Assembly: GCA_029817715.1 (NCBI GenBank)
Contig: JARUPY010000189.1
Coordinates: 496,001 to 560,000 of the forward strand
Direction of reading: 5' to 3'
Length of the DNA: 64,000 nt
Source: Melastoma dodecandrum
Taxonomy: Eukaryota; Streptophyta; Magnoliopsida; Myrtales; Melastomataceae
Positions 25,749 to 36,639 of this stretch are shown in pieces (positions within the stretch are counted from its first letter, which is position 1; every line of letters begins with the position of its first letter). The notes below the pieces were generated by a model. The model had not been told where the DNA came from. It was given only the letters and a program-made list of their open reading frames with translations, and searched no databases. The position numbers and the translations under genes were made by a program.

Positions 25749-28700
25749 AGCATGCTATTAGCCGGAGGTAGTTGCCTTTCAATGCACGTAGTTGTTGTGG
25801 TTTTTGCTGATTTGGGCACGAAACGGGTTATTGGACAATGTGCATTGGTCCTATTGTGTGTATTCCTTCCTTGCGCCGGGGTTGGAGGGAGTTGCGAGCC
25901 TAGGATTTAGACTGGTAGTGTATCACTGGATAATTACGTCAGTTTAGGATCTTTTCGAGGAGATTCATTCTGTTGCAAATGATCTGTGAAACCCTGTAAC
26001 TATAGGATCTTCAGTGGCGGTTAGCTGTGAAATTACTGCAAAGCGGCAATTAGTCTTGAAAAGTTTCTTAGATAAGTATTTCTGAGGGTTTTCTGCTGGC
26101 AGTGGGTTGGAAAAGTTGTCGAATTGATTGTGTGGTTTGTTGTTGATGCTGGTACAAGTGAGGGGAAAATTATAAGGGATGTGTATGGTGGATATTGGTT
26201 TTATAGGGACTGGATGATTTTGAGCTTGTGAAGGAAAAGGATATAGTAGACCGGATAGATGAACCTGCTTGCACAGTTTAGATAAGAGTTTTTAACCGAA
26301 ATGCTCAGTCTATGGAAAAAATTGAGTAAAGAGGGGGCACGACGAAAGAAATTTCAAATCTACCTGGTTAAAGTCGTCACCTGAAGTGACGACTTTTAAA
26401 ACACCTTAAGTCGTGACGACTTTCATTAAAATTGAAGAAAGTCGTCAAATGGAGTGACGACTTTCTTTAAAACTGGGGTGAAGTCGTCAATAATAAGGTC
26501 TAATTTTAATGAAAGTCGCCACTTCAAGCGACAACCTAGGGTGTTTTAAAAGTCGTCAATTCAAGTGACGACTTTAACCGGGCAATTTTGGAATTTCTTT
26601 CGATGCTCCCCCTTTTCGCTCAATTTTTGTCATAGACAGGGTATTTCGGTTCAAAACTCGTGTAGATAGCTATCAGGAAACTGCAACAAAATAGAGAGTA
26701 AATAAGAGTTTGGTAGGTATGTGGATAGAAGCAGAGTTGTTCATCTCAGGAAGATTATCGTCTAATAAAGTAAGACATAGAACGGATTCATGTTACAAGG
26801 TCACTTAAACTCTAGAAACCTCTGTTCGCTCTTGTTGTTGGCATTTTTATGACTTGCAAACTGTCATTTTTGGGGGGCACTTAGCATTGAAGATGCACAT
26901 GAAAGCTTTGTGTCTCCTGCAATTTTAACAATATGTTGCTTTTTTAGTTTGAATCTCTGGCTAGATGGCAAGATGATTGTGCTAGCATTAAGAATGCTTT
27001 ATGCCTCTGCCTGCTAATGTCTTCTGTTTGATAAAACATGGATGGACTGTTGATAGGAGCCGACAGATGAGAATTACTGTTGAATGCTGGGAAAAGCTTC
27101 TTCGCATTTGTCAATCCAATTGTCTGTTTAGTTCAGCAGAATAGGCTATTTAGACTTTGTTGATGAAACTTGTTTTGACTGATTACCCTATAACTGATCT
27201 AGTAGCCCTGAATGCGTTGTAATGAATATGAAACAAGACTAAATCCAAAATCCTCTTAGTCGCTCTATGTATTGATTGATCCAGGATCATGGTTTTTCCT
27301 GTGCTTAAAAGCTGCCATTTTCAGCCAAACCAATTGTCCGGTATCTCCCCATTATTTAGCTTTGCAGAGATATTAGATTCAATTTAGTGTTGCGATGAAT
27401 TCCCCCGTGATACAAAGAATAGCATAGTACTTTTTACCTTTCAAACACAAGGAGTAGAAGCATGTTGTACAACCGTGTCCTTTCTTATAAGCGTGTTTGA
27501 TATCCTTGGCTTCTTGGATTGGGTATACCGACTCTTTAGGCAATTTGATTTCTTAAGACTTGAATGTTTACCACGGCAATGATACCTCTTTTGCGTCATT
27601 GATTCTTGTTCTTCGGCTGTGCTGTACAGCTTGTTGTGACAGTATTCTCAAATACTTGGTGGTAGTCTTCTTTCTATCCCCCGTTGCACTGCTCAGCTTG
27701 ATTATTGTGGAGTACATCCTCTCTTGGTGATGAACTTTGTGTTCCCTTCTCTCTAATATCCACCCAATTTTTATGCCAACTAGAAATTTGGGAGGTTATT
27801 TCCTGCCCGTGCGTGCATGCGTATAATACTTTTTGATGCATTAATCCCATCTTATTATGAGATATTTTACTCTGTATCTGCGATGCCATTGATAGTTATG
27901 GGGCCGTGGTGTCGGTGGCACTCCTCCTGCCAATGCTTCATCCTCTGTTAAGAAGGCGTTCCTCACAAATGCTCGAGGGAATGAATTGCTCAACAATAAT
28001 AAACAGTTTGTAGAATGGACATGAGAGCTTCCCTGCTGTTGATTGATCTTTCTTTGTTTATGTGTTTTTGTATAAACTTTCCAAATGTACCGTCAGTTTG
28101 GAAAGATTTAATGGAGATATTGTCAGACTCCCCACTCCATCTATCATTCGCAAGTCAAGACATATTATTCGATTCATATATGTTCTTTCTGCCGAAGGGG
28201 GCAAGGCCCATCAACCATAAATGGGTCCTTAGCGGGAATTTCTCGGCCCAAATTCGAATTGACACAGAATTTAGGGTTTCAAATGAAGCTAGGTCAGGAC
28301 TATCTCTGTACGACCCTCTACGGCCACAATTAGAAACCCAGATATGTAGGAGCATAATGACGTTCCCAGAAACAGGAGAATAAGCCCAACGAACATGTAG
28401 TACCCATGTTCCGAACTCATGTTCAAGCGTCGAGCCTCAGCCTGTAACCTTTATATAAAGCCAAAACCTGGAGCAGGCTGTATCGAGTCAAGAGAAGTTG
28501 GCAACCCGCCAGGAAAAAATGTCAGCAAGATATTATGTATTGATCGATGGTGGCTCGCCCGCCTTCTGCTACTGTGGTGATAACGAAGCAAGAAAGGTGC
28601 AGTTACTAAAGAACGTTTCATCTCCTATGTTTGGCTGTCAACGAACAATTTCTTGCGAGCCCTTTGATGGAATGCCTTTCCTATGGTTGATTTTGTGACG

Positions 28701-28991
28701 CCTGGGTAACCCTTGTCCTTAAAGCCTCTGTATGACGGCGTCGCAAAGCTTGCAACGGAAGGAACAGAGAAAAAGGAGGTAAACAGTTGCAAGATTTCGA
28801 AAGAAACGAAATCTAGAGCACAAGCAAGACAATGAATGAGTTTAAATAGTAATAGAAATGGGACAAAATGTTTACATGGTAATCTGATTTTAGGCATATG
28901 GGCCACAAAGAATTGTTGTAACAGGAGATTTGTAGCTGACCATAGATCAAGCCTCCATGTCCCGGAGCTAAAGGATTGTCAATCGGAAGAC
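25749..28991. other. Gene-poor intergenic region with a foldback element
   Basis: No supported gene over more than 3 kb. It contains the foldback element at 26285-26660 (own entry). A 66-codon open frame at 28498-28698 with CYCGDNEAR is weakly reminiscent of a GRF-type zinc knuckle fragment but is not convincing. The stretch from 28.7 kb to the LTR start may be older repeat DNA. Confidence 0.4.
26285..26660. repeat. Large foldback element (MITE-like) built of GTCGTC...GACGAC motifs
   Basis: Two arms of about 150 bases each are near reverse complements. The left arm runs from GAGTTTTTAACCGAAATG through CTGGTTAAAGTCGTCACC and GACGACTTTTAAAACACC to TTTCATTAAAATT; the right arm carries the mirror of each block (AATTTTAATGAAAGTCG, GGGTGTTTTAAAAGTCGTC, GACGACTTTAACCGGG, CGGTTCAAAACTC). 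The centre holds a smaller nested hairpin, AAAGTCGTCAAATGGAGTGACGACTTT. No ORF. Possible TAGATA flanks are seen but not secure as a target duplication. If transcribed it would make a long hairpin RNA. Confidence 0.8.
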
Positions 28992-29558
28992 TGATGTAGG
29001 GAAGGAGAAGCATGGAAGAAGGAGTAGAGGGAGCTAAAGTTAGGGTCATGGAAGAGTTGATCGCTCTAGTAGCAGTAGAGGACGCGAGAGGAGACGGGTG
29101 GAACAAAGGAGCGGGAAAGAATGGATTTGGGTTTGGGCTGCAAAGATCTAGCTTTAAGAAGTGACCCAGCTCGGGAGGTTGATCCAGTTCGGGAAGATGG
29201 CCAATTCCAGTCCCAGGTGGGGAGGATGCAATTGAAGAGCTTGTAGAAGTTGAGGGACGAGCTAGAGAAATCTAGGAATTGCACCAACAAACTCCAACGG
29301 ATCCTACAGCCGCAATGGAGGGAATAGAAGACTGAAGAAAGAGAAGATGGGGGAATATATACGAGTATGGAGAAGAAAAAGGAGTGAATGGGTAGTGTGG
29401 GTGGTGCTCGGTGTAGATGGTGGCCGACGGGGTGGTGTTTTGAGGTTCTGTGTGTGGGTAGTTGTTGTGTGCTCTGTTTCTTGATAATTCAACCACTAGT
29501 AAGTCTGTGGTATCTTCTTTCTGCGTTTTATGTGAACTAAAGGGAAATCCTGCTTCGT
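28992..29558 (+). repeat. 5' LTR of the Ty3 chromovirus
   Basis: It begins TGATGTAGGGAAGGAGAAG and ends near CTTCGT. It aligns along its length with the copy at 33113, with many point changes and several small indels, so the insertion is old. The shared region includes GGATTTGGGTTTGGGC and TGTGTGGGTAGTTGTTGTG. End coordinates are approximate. Confidence 0.8.
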
Positions 29559-29588
29559 CGTGCGAATGCTTGATTTTCCCGACGATTC

Positions 29589-32500
29589 ATGCATGTAGCT
29601 GATAACACAAGAGCACGACAATCACTAATGGAGTTTGAGTCACTCGAGGAAGTTTTGCAGCAGATGATGAAGAAGATGGATGGGTTGGGGGAACAATTTA
29701 TTGGGTTGGCATCAAGAATGGATGAAATGGGGCGAAGCAGGGGAGGAAAATCGAGGGAGCTATCAGAAGAGTCAAGTGAGAAAGTAGACGGCTGCAGTAG
29801 CTGAGAGAAATAGGGGAAGTGCCTGGTGAAGGGCAGTATGCAGTAAGAAGGAGATACAGTCCAAGGCCAGAAGAAAGAGTCACTAGGCAAGCCAAAGTGG
29901 AGTTTCCTACTTTTGATGGGACCCAAGTACAAGAATGGATTTTCAAAAGCGTTTTTGAGTTGGATGATACACCGAATGAACTTAAAGTGAGTGTGGCTTC
30001 AATACGTCTCTTTGGCTCTGCAATTGAATGGCATTATTCCTTCCTCTGCAATAGAAAATTAACTGGACATATTAGTTTGGCTGAATACTCTGCAGCCATG
30101 CCCTTTAGGTTTGAATCAAAATGAGTTGGCCAGACCTATTGATATGCTTAAGGGACTGAAAGAGGGGCAGAGTTATGCAGATTATGTGGAGGAGTTTGTA
30201 TCCTTTGCAATAGAGTGGATTTATCGCATGAAGACCAGGTGGCCATGTTTATTGAAGGACTCAAAAGAGAAATCGGGAAGTTGATGTTTGCTTTTAATCC
30301 CAAAAGTCTACCACAAGCCATCGCTTTGGGTAGAACTTCAGCTAGTGAGGAAGAAGGAAGGAATAAGGAGCAGTTTCAAAGAGGAAGACGAGGTGGCCAA
30401 TGGCCGACACAATAGAGGGGGGTTACTGCATATCCAGTGAACAAAGGAAATTCTAGATGGGCTATGGGGAGTAAATTACCTGAAATAGGAGGGAAGGGAA
30501 CCAATTATGGGGGGTAAACATCCACCTTATCAGCATCCTCACAAGAGACTGACACTAACAGAGATGGAAGAGAAGAGGCAGAAGGGTCTCTGTTTCTGGT
30601 GCGATGAGAAATACACATTCTCTCACAAGTGCAACAAGAAGGTGTTCTCCATTATGCTGGAAGATGATGATGAGCCAAAAGGAGACGAAATGGCAGACAA
30701 GGAGGATCAACCGGTTGACGAGGATAATACAGCTCTGTATTTAGCCGTTCCAGTAATATAGGAAGGTGTAGAAGGTGAAGAACAGACTCATGAAAGAGGA
30801 CAATCAGGGGAGGAGTCATTGCCTGTTCTTTCTTTACATGCCCTACATGGAGTGGCTTTACCAATGAAGAATCATACAATAAAGGTGGTAGGCTGATATA
30901 AGAAGAGAAGGTTAACTATTCTGATAGATTCAAGGAGTACCCATAACTTCCTAGACATTGGAGTTGCGAAACAATTGGGTTGTAAAGCACAAACCATTCC
31001 CAGCAAGGGGGTGATGGTGACTAATGGAGAAAAGGTGCAATGTGTGTCAGTAATCAAATCTTTTATATGGGAAATGCAAATGGAGGAGTATGTCTCTGAG
31101 GTACTTCTGATGCCAATTAAGGGATGTGAGTTGATCCTAGAGATGGAGTGGTTGAATTCTCTGGGAACTGTGGTATGGGATTTTCCAAATCTAACTATGA
31201 GCTATAAATTGGAAGGGAGAAAGGTCAGGTTAGTAGCAGGAGAAGGGGATTTTCAAAGGATCAAAGTAGGGAAGTTTTCTATGAGCAGTGATGCCATGGG
31301 TTTTTTTATTATTACCAAATTCAATTAGTTGGAGACAACTACCCAGGACCAGAAGATCCCAATTGAGATTCAGACAGTGCTGGATGGGTTTTCAAGAGTG
31401 TTTGAGGAGCCTGCAGGTCTACCACTAAAGAGGGACATGATCATGGGATCTCATTGGAAGAAGGAATGAAAGGATTGATCCTGAGACCATATAGGTACTC
31501 CAATACCCAAAAGGATGTGATTGAAGGACTCTTGCAGGAGATGTAATAATGTAGGATAATTAGGCATAGCATTAGTCCCTTTACATCACCAGTGGTGTTG
31601 GTAAAGAAGAAGGACAATAGTTGGAGGCTCTGTATTGATTACAGGGAGTTAAACAAACATACAATTAAGGATAAGTTCCCAATCCCGTCATCGAGGAACT
31701 CTTAGATGAACTACATGGGGCTCATTATATCACCAGATCAGGGTAAAAGAAAGTGACATTCCCAAAACGGCTTTCAATACACATGAGGGACACTATGAGT
31801 TCTTGGTCATGCCGTTTGGTGGTAATATGGACCTCAAGAATCAAATCATACACACATTCAATGCATCAGCAGTTGGGGGACATTCTGGAATTAATGGCAC
31901 CACAAAAAGGATTTCTGTATTTTGTTATTGGAAGGGAATGGATTAGGATGTAAGATCTTTCATTCGAGCTTGTGCAGTTTGCCAGAGATGCAACTATGAT
32001 ATGGCTGGTTCCCCTGGTCTTCTACAACCTTTACCAGTACCTACTACCATCTGGATGGATATAAGTATGGATTTTATTGTTGGTTTACCTAAATCCTTGG
32101 GTCGAGAAGTGATTATAGTGGTTGTTGATCATTTAACCAAGTATGCTCACATTATGGCTCTAAAGCACCATTTTACAGTAGTGACTATGGCAAATCAATT
32201 TCTTAATAATGTGCTAAAATTGCATGGGCTCCTTAACACAATCACCAATGATAGGGATGCCATCTTTCTAAGTTAATTTTGGCAAGAATTGTTCAGATTG
32301 CAAGGGTGGATTTGAGATTATCCACAACCTATCATCCCCAAGCAGATGGATAGACATACGCTGTTAATCGTTGCCTAGAAACTTATTTGAGATGTACGTG
32401 TGCTGAATGCCTACTCTTTGGTGTAAGCGGTTACCATTAGCTGAATGGTGGTACAATATAACCTACCATTCAACCATCCATATGTCTCTTTTTAAAGCAC

Positions 32501-33060
32501 TATATGGATATGAGCCACCAATTCATGTGTGATATATTAGGGGAACATCTATCAACAAACAAGTTGATCAGGAGTTACCTAGTAGGGAAGAGATGATCAA
32601 TTTACTGTGATTCCACATTCATCAGGCTCAAAACAGGATGGTTCAATTAGCTAATAGAAGGCATTTTGACAGATAAATTCAGGTGGGAGACTTAGTTTAT
32701 GTCAAGCTGCAGTCCTATCGCCAGAGCTCTATAGAAGGAAGACAATATGGAAAACCGGTTCCACTATGGCCCCTACAAGGTTCTTGCTAAGGTTGGCCAG
32801 GTTGCTTATAGGCTAGCTTTGCCAATATCGTCTCAAATCCACAATACATTCCATGTTTCTAAACTCAAAAGGTAGTAGCTTCACAAGATCATACCTCCTC
32901 GGATTTGCCATCTGAGATCATGGGAGCTCCGTTTCCTGAATACATTTTGCAAAAGGAAGTTAAAAAAACGAGGAAATAGAGTTATGGCCCAAGTATTGGT
33001 TAATGGAGCGATCGATCAGACGATGCTGCTACGTGGAAGTACCTGTCCGACCTCCAACAA
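29589..33060 (+). pseudogene. Broken gag-pol of the Ty3 chromovirus
   Basis: Gag lies at about 29620-30410 in broken frames (MEFESLEEVLQQMMKKMDG, then VEFPTFDGTQVQEWIF). A zinc knuckle CFWCDEKYTFSHKC lies at about 30595-30640. Protease lies at about 30910-31310 with LIDSRSTHNFL, where Arg stands in place of the usual Gly after the catalytic Asp-Ser. Reverse transcriptase starts at about 31560 with [15 protein letters not shown] and breaks off after a FLVMPFG-like motif near 31820. The integrase H2C2 finger and core follow (MDISMDFIVGLPKS, VVVDHLTKYAH, ITNDRDAIF). The tail reads like a chromodomain (WSDRSDDAATW in part). Numerous stops and frameshifts make it non-functional. Confidence 0.85.
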
Positions 33061-33112
33061 TAGTTTCCCCATCTCAACCTTGAGGACAAGGGTGATTTTG
33101 AGAGGGTAATAG

Positions 33113-33703
33113 TGATGCAGGGAAGGAGAAGTATGGAAGAAGGGGTAGAGGGAGCTGAAGTTATGGCCATGGAAGAGTTGGTCGCTCCAGTAACAACAGA
33201 GGACGCGGGAGAGAAGACAGGTGAAAGAAAGGAGACAGGTGGGAGAAAGGAGCGAGGAAGAATGGATTTGGGTTTGGGCCCCGAATATCCAGCCTTAAGA
33301 AGTGACTCGGCTCAGGAGATTGATCCAGTTCGGGAAGATGGCCCAATTCTAGTCCCAGGTGGGGAGGACGCAATTAAAGAGCTTGCAGAAGTTGAGGGAC
33401 GAGCTAAAGAAAGCTAGGGATTGCACCAACAAACTCCAACAGATCCTACAGCCACAATGGAGGGAATGGAAGACTGAAGAAAGAGAAGATGGGGGAATAT
33501 ATATGAATATGGAGAAGAAAAAGGAGTGAATGGATAGTGTGGGATGGTGCTCGATGTAGATGGTGGCCGGCGGGGTGGTGTTTTGAGCTTCTGTGTGTGG
33601 GTAGTTGTTGTGTGCGCTTTGTTTCTTGTGAATTCGACCACTAGTTGGTCTGCGGTGTTTTCTTTCTGCGTTTTATGTGAAGTACAGGGAAATCCAACTT
33701 CGT
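33113..33703 (+). repeat. 3' LTR of the Ty3 chromovirus
   Basis: It begins TGATGCAGGGAAGGAGAAG and matches the 5' LTR at 28992 throughout, with substitutions and small insertions (for example an extra AGACAGGTG-type duplication near 33216-33240). It ends near CTTCGT. The end coordinate is approximate. Confidence 0.8.
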
Positions 33704-34420
33704 TTGAGGTTTTTACCTACTTTTTATGTATCAAAGACTCCAGTCAAAGGGTTCTAATTAGAAGATCTCAGTTGAAGGATTCCGCTCGAAGAACATCATC
33801 GACGGTGAAAGTGACCTGCAGGGTAGTCAAAAGTCAAAATATGTTGTCAATTAGTAGTCATCGCTATCAACAGTTATTCTAAGATTTAGACACATGATTT
33901 TTTTTGTGTTCTATAAATTGGCCCACTTTTTAAAATAAAGGGACATTACGATCACTTCAGGCACATAGGGCATTTAGTTGTCTCATTTATTTTCACATTG
34001 GTGTCACCGCGTTATCGTTGTAACTCAGGCGTATTTAAACATTATGTATTCATTGCATTCAAAATAGACATTGTTTTCATCTAACTTATTTCATTCTTTT
34101 ATTCTATGATGACCATGATCTTCTAATTTTACATCAAATCACAACATATCATAACATCGTAACATGTTCTTTCGCCGCAAACACCTGCATATTTAAATGT
34201 ATCATGGATCAAGTCAATAACACTTTCAAGGTTTCCGAGTATCGGGAAGACCGGCAAAATCTCACACACGCCCATACCTCTCATCCATGTTTGCATGCAT
34301 CGGTTTGTATTAGTTCGTGTACGACGACTATGTTATGTTTCCCTAATCCTCCATCTCGGTCAGGCACCTGTGGTTCGTCGCCCGAGTCATCCACGTATAC
34401 TTCCCACCACAAAACTATTC
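33704..34420. other. Intergenic DNA before the PPR gene
   Basis: AT-rich with no supported gene. The open frame at 34204-34446 overlaps the PPR promoter in another frame and shows no family signal. Confidence 0.4.
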
Positions 34421-34605
34421 GTTCTAGGCCCAAGTCAAAATACTAGGCCCGCTAATTTACTGTGGGCCGAAACAGCCCATCTAGCCACGGAAGGCCCATT
34501 TTATCAAAAGGCTAAGTATCATCTCGGCCCATACAATAATATAGCCCATAAATATGGTCGGTTATTAGGAAATGGGCCGAAAATACAGACTAGGCCCATC
34601 AGGCT
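34421..34605 (+). promoter_or_regulatory. Dense GGCCCA/TGGGCC (site II) array in the PPR gene promoter
   Basis: About nine boxes occur in under 190 bases, in both orientations: TAGGCCCA (34427), TAGGCCCG (34444), GTGGGCCG (34462), CAGCCCAT (34474), AGGCCCAT (34491), CGGCCCAT (34524), TAGCCCAT (34543), ATGGGCCG (34574) and AGGCCCAT (34592). These are the core of TCP-factor 'site II' elements typical of plant genes for organelle biogenesis. They end about 100 bases before the proposed start codon. Confidence 0.65.
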
Positions 34606-34699
34606 CGGTAGGTTTGCCCCCGTCGGACCTCCAGTCTTCTTCTTCTTCGTCCCCTGCAGCCCGCAGCCGCCGACAAGTTCTCTCCTCCGTCTCAGCAGA

Positions 34700-36247
34700 A
34701 TGCCGCCGCTAAGGCCACTGAACCTCCGTCAGCTATTCTTCCTCCGCAGCAACCTTTACTCTTCTTCCTCCTTTTCTGGAGTTTCTTCCCATCCCCAGCT
34801 CTTCCTCCATCCCCACCGCCCTGCCCCAATCCCCTCAAGCTTCCCTCCTTTCACCAACATCCCCTTCCTCCGTCATTTCTCCTCCGCTGGAGACTCCCTC
34901 CCGGATGACATCGCCCCCACGATCGCCGCCGAACTGTCGCAACCCCAGCTGGCCGATGCTCAAATCCCCGTCGTCCAGCGCCTCTCTTTAAATTTCTCTC
35001 ACGTCAAGCCGAACCCTGACATGGTCCTGAATACGCTCAACGTTGCTCCCGATGCCGGGCGTGCTGTTCTGGGGTTCTTGGAGTGGTTGAGGCTGAACCC
35101 TAGCTTCGCTCACTCCGACGAGACGATCTCGTACTTCGTGGATTATTTTGGCAGGAAGAAGGACTTCAAGGCGATCGACGAGATTTTGAGTGAGTATAAG
35201 GGGAGGGTTGAGTTGGGGGACAAGACATTGGCTTGTGTTGTGGATAGGATGGTACGGGCTGGGCGGGCCGTGCAGGTGGTGGAATTCTTCGATAGGATGG
35301 AGAGGGAGTTCGGGATCAAGAGGGACAAGGAGAGGATGAGGATGGTTGTCGAGAAGTTGTGCGAGAATGGTCACGCCCGATGCGCTGAGAAGCTGGTGAA
35401 ACGCTTGGCGGACGATTTCTTCCCTGATGAGAAAGTATGTGACGTGTTGGTTAAAGGGTGGTGCATAGATGATAAGCTGGACGAGGCAAGGAGGTTGGTC
35501 GGGGAGATTTATAGGGGTGGTTTCGAGATTGGTGCCATGGGGTATAACGCAATTTTGGATTGTGCATGTCGGTTGTGTAGGAAGAAGGATGTGTTTAAGA
35601 TGAATGAGGAGGCAGAGAAGGTGCTTGTGGAGATGGATTATCGTGGGGTTGCACGGAATGTGGACACTTTTAATGTTCTGATTCGGAACTTGTGTAAGAT
35701 TAGGAGGACAGAGGATGCCATGAAGCTGTTCTATACTATGTCTGGGTACTGTCCTCCCAATGAAGAAACGTATCTCCTCTTGACGAGGAGCTTGTATCAG
35801 GCAGCAAGGGTGGCGGAGGGTGATTGGATGATCGATCAGATGAAATCAGCTGGTTTTGTGTTGGATAAGAAGGCTTACTATGGGTTCTTGAAGATATTGT
35901 GTGGGATCGAAAGGGTTGATCATGCTCTGAGTGTGTTTAAGAAGATGAAGGCCGATGGGTGTGAGCCAGGTATTAAGAGTTATGATCTCTTGATAGGTAA
36001 GACATGTGCCCATAATCGGGTTGACAAGGCTAATGCTCTGTTTAAGGAAGCGGTGAGTAGAGGGGTGCCGATCACACCCACTGAATATAAGATAGATCCC
36101 AGGTATATGAAGAACCCCAAAGCCGAAAAGAAGGAGAAGAAACGAGAGACATTGCCCGAGAAAATGGCTAGGAAGAGGCGGCGCCTGAAGCAGATTCGTT
36201 TAAGCTTTGTCAAGAAGCCCAGGCGTGGAATGCGCCGGATGTTGTAA
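34700..36247 (+). CDS. Pentatricopeptide repeat protein, PNM1-like
   Basis: Intronless, 515 residues from the ATG at 34700 (MPPLRPLNLRQLFFLRSN). The open frame extends upstream to 34295, but that part crosses the promoter box array and is not protein-like. The first about 60 residues are Arg/Ser/Leu-rich without acids, typical of a mitochondrial presequence. The body contains about ten P-type PPR units of about 35 residues, for example around NVDTFNVLIRNLCKIRR and GIKSYDLLIGKTCAHNR. The C-terminus is strongly basic (EKMARKRRRLKQIRLSF, KKPRRGMRRML), a probable nuclear localisation or RNA-binding tail. This combination recalls Arabidopsis PNM1, a PPR protein of mitochondria and nucleus that binds TCP8 and NAP1; the PNM1 identity is from memory and moderate. 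PPR proteins bind organellar RNA sequence-specifically. Confidence 0.85.
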   Translation: MPPLRPLNLRQLFFLRSNLYSSSSFSGVSSHPQLFLHPHRPAPIPSSFPPFTNIPFLRHFSSAGDSLPDDIAPTIAAELSQPQLADAQIPVVQRLSLNFSHVKPNPDMVLNTLNVAPDAGRAVLGFLEWLRLNPSFAHSDETISYFVDYFGRKKDFKAIDEILSEYKGRVELGDKTLACVVDRMVRAGRAVQVVEFFDRMEREFGIKRDKERMRMVVEKLCENGHARCAEKLVKRLADDFFPDEKVCDVLVKGWCIDDKLDEARRLVGEIYRGGFEIGAMGYNAILDCACRLCRKKDVFKMNEEAEKVLVEMDYRGVARNVDTFNVLIRNLCKIRRTEDAMKLFYTMSGYCPPNEETYLLLTRSLYQAARVAEGDWMIDQMKSAGFVLDKKAYYGFLKILCGIERVDHALSVFKKMKADGCEPGIKSYDLLIGKTCAHNRVDKANALFKEAVSRGVPITPTEYKIDPRYMKNPKAEKKEKKRETLPEKMARKRRRLKQIRLSFVKKPRRGMRRML

Positions 36248-36639
36248 GTTCCAATGGAAGTCCAATAGCTGGTGTGATTCTAAGTGTCGATCTTGCGGTC
36301 ATGCAATGAATGAAGCTAAATATCCTTAAATCTGCCTCAGGAATGAATTAGAACTGCAAAGTTCAAACCCATTGCATCCAAACTAAAATAATGAAGAGGT
36401 ACCCCAGAGAGCAAATATTGAAACTGACTCAGCTTTCTCTTGTTTTGGTTGCTCCTATTTACTCGAACTATAGTTTGCTGCTCATTATTATCATGTCCTG
36501 CGAAACTAAAGGTTTCTTCTTTGAAAATTGTGGTTGACATTTTGATTAGAGTACAAATCGTGTCGGTTGTCCAGTCGGTAATATTCTCTTTGTGCGACGA
36601 AAAAATCAAGAGCATCTAAGTTAACAATCAATCTATATC

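Larger units (their letters stand above)
28992..33703 (+). mobile_element. Decayed, internally deleted Ty3 chromovirus retrotransposon
   Basis: Two related LTRs flank gag-pol remnants in plus orientation. Order seen: gag, zinc knuckle, aspartic protease, a piece of reverse transcriptase, then directly the integrase, then a chromodomain-like tail. That order and the tail place it in the chromovirus group of Ty3 elements. Everything from within reverse transcriptase through RNase H to the start of integrase is missing at a junction near 31822. A polypurine-like GAGAGGGTAA sits before the 3' LTR. The expected primer-binding site after the 5' LTR was not recognised, nor were clear target duplications. 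Confidence 0.85.

Noticed and set aside
28498..28698. GRF-type zinc-finger fragment
   Set aside because: Only a CxC-G pattern is visible; spacing and the terminal Cys context do not fit well enough.
34295..34699. 135-residue N-terminal extension of the PPR protein
   Set aside because: It crosses the dense promoter box array and has no targeting or PPR character; the ATG at 34700 begins a typical presequence.
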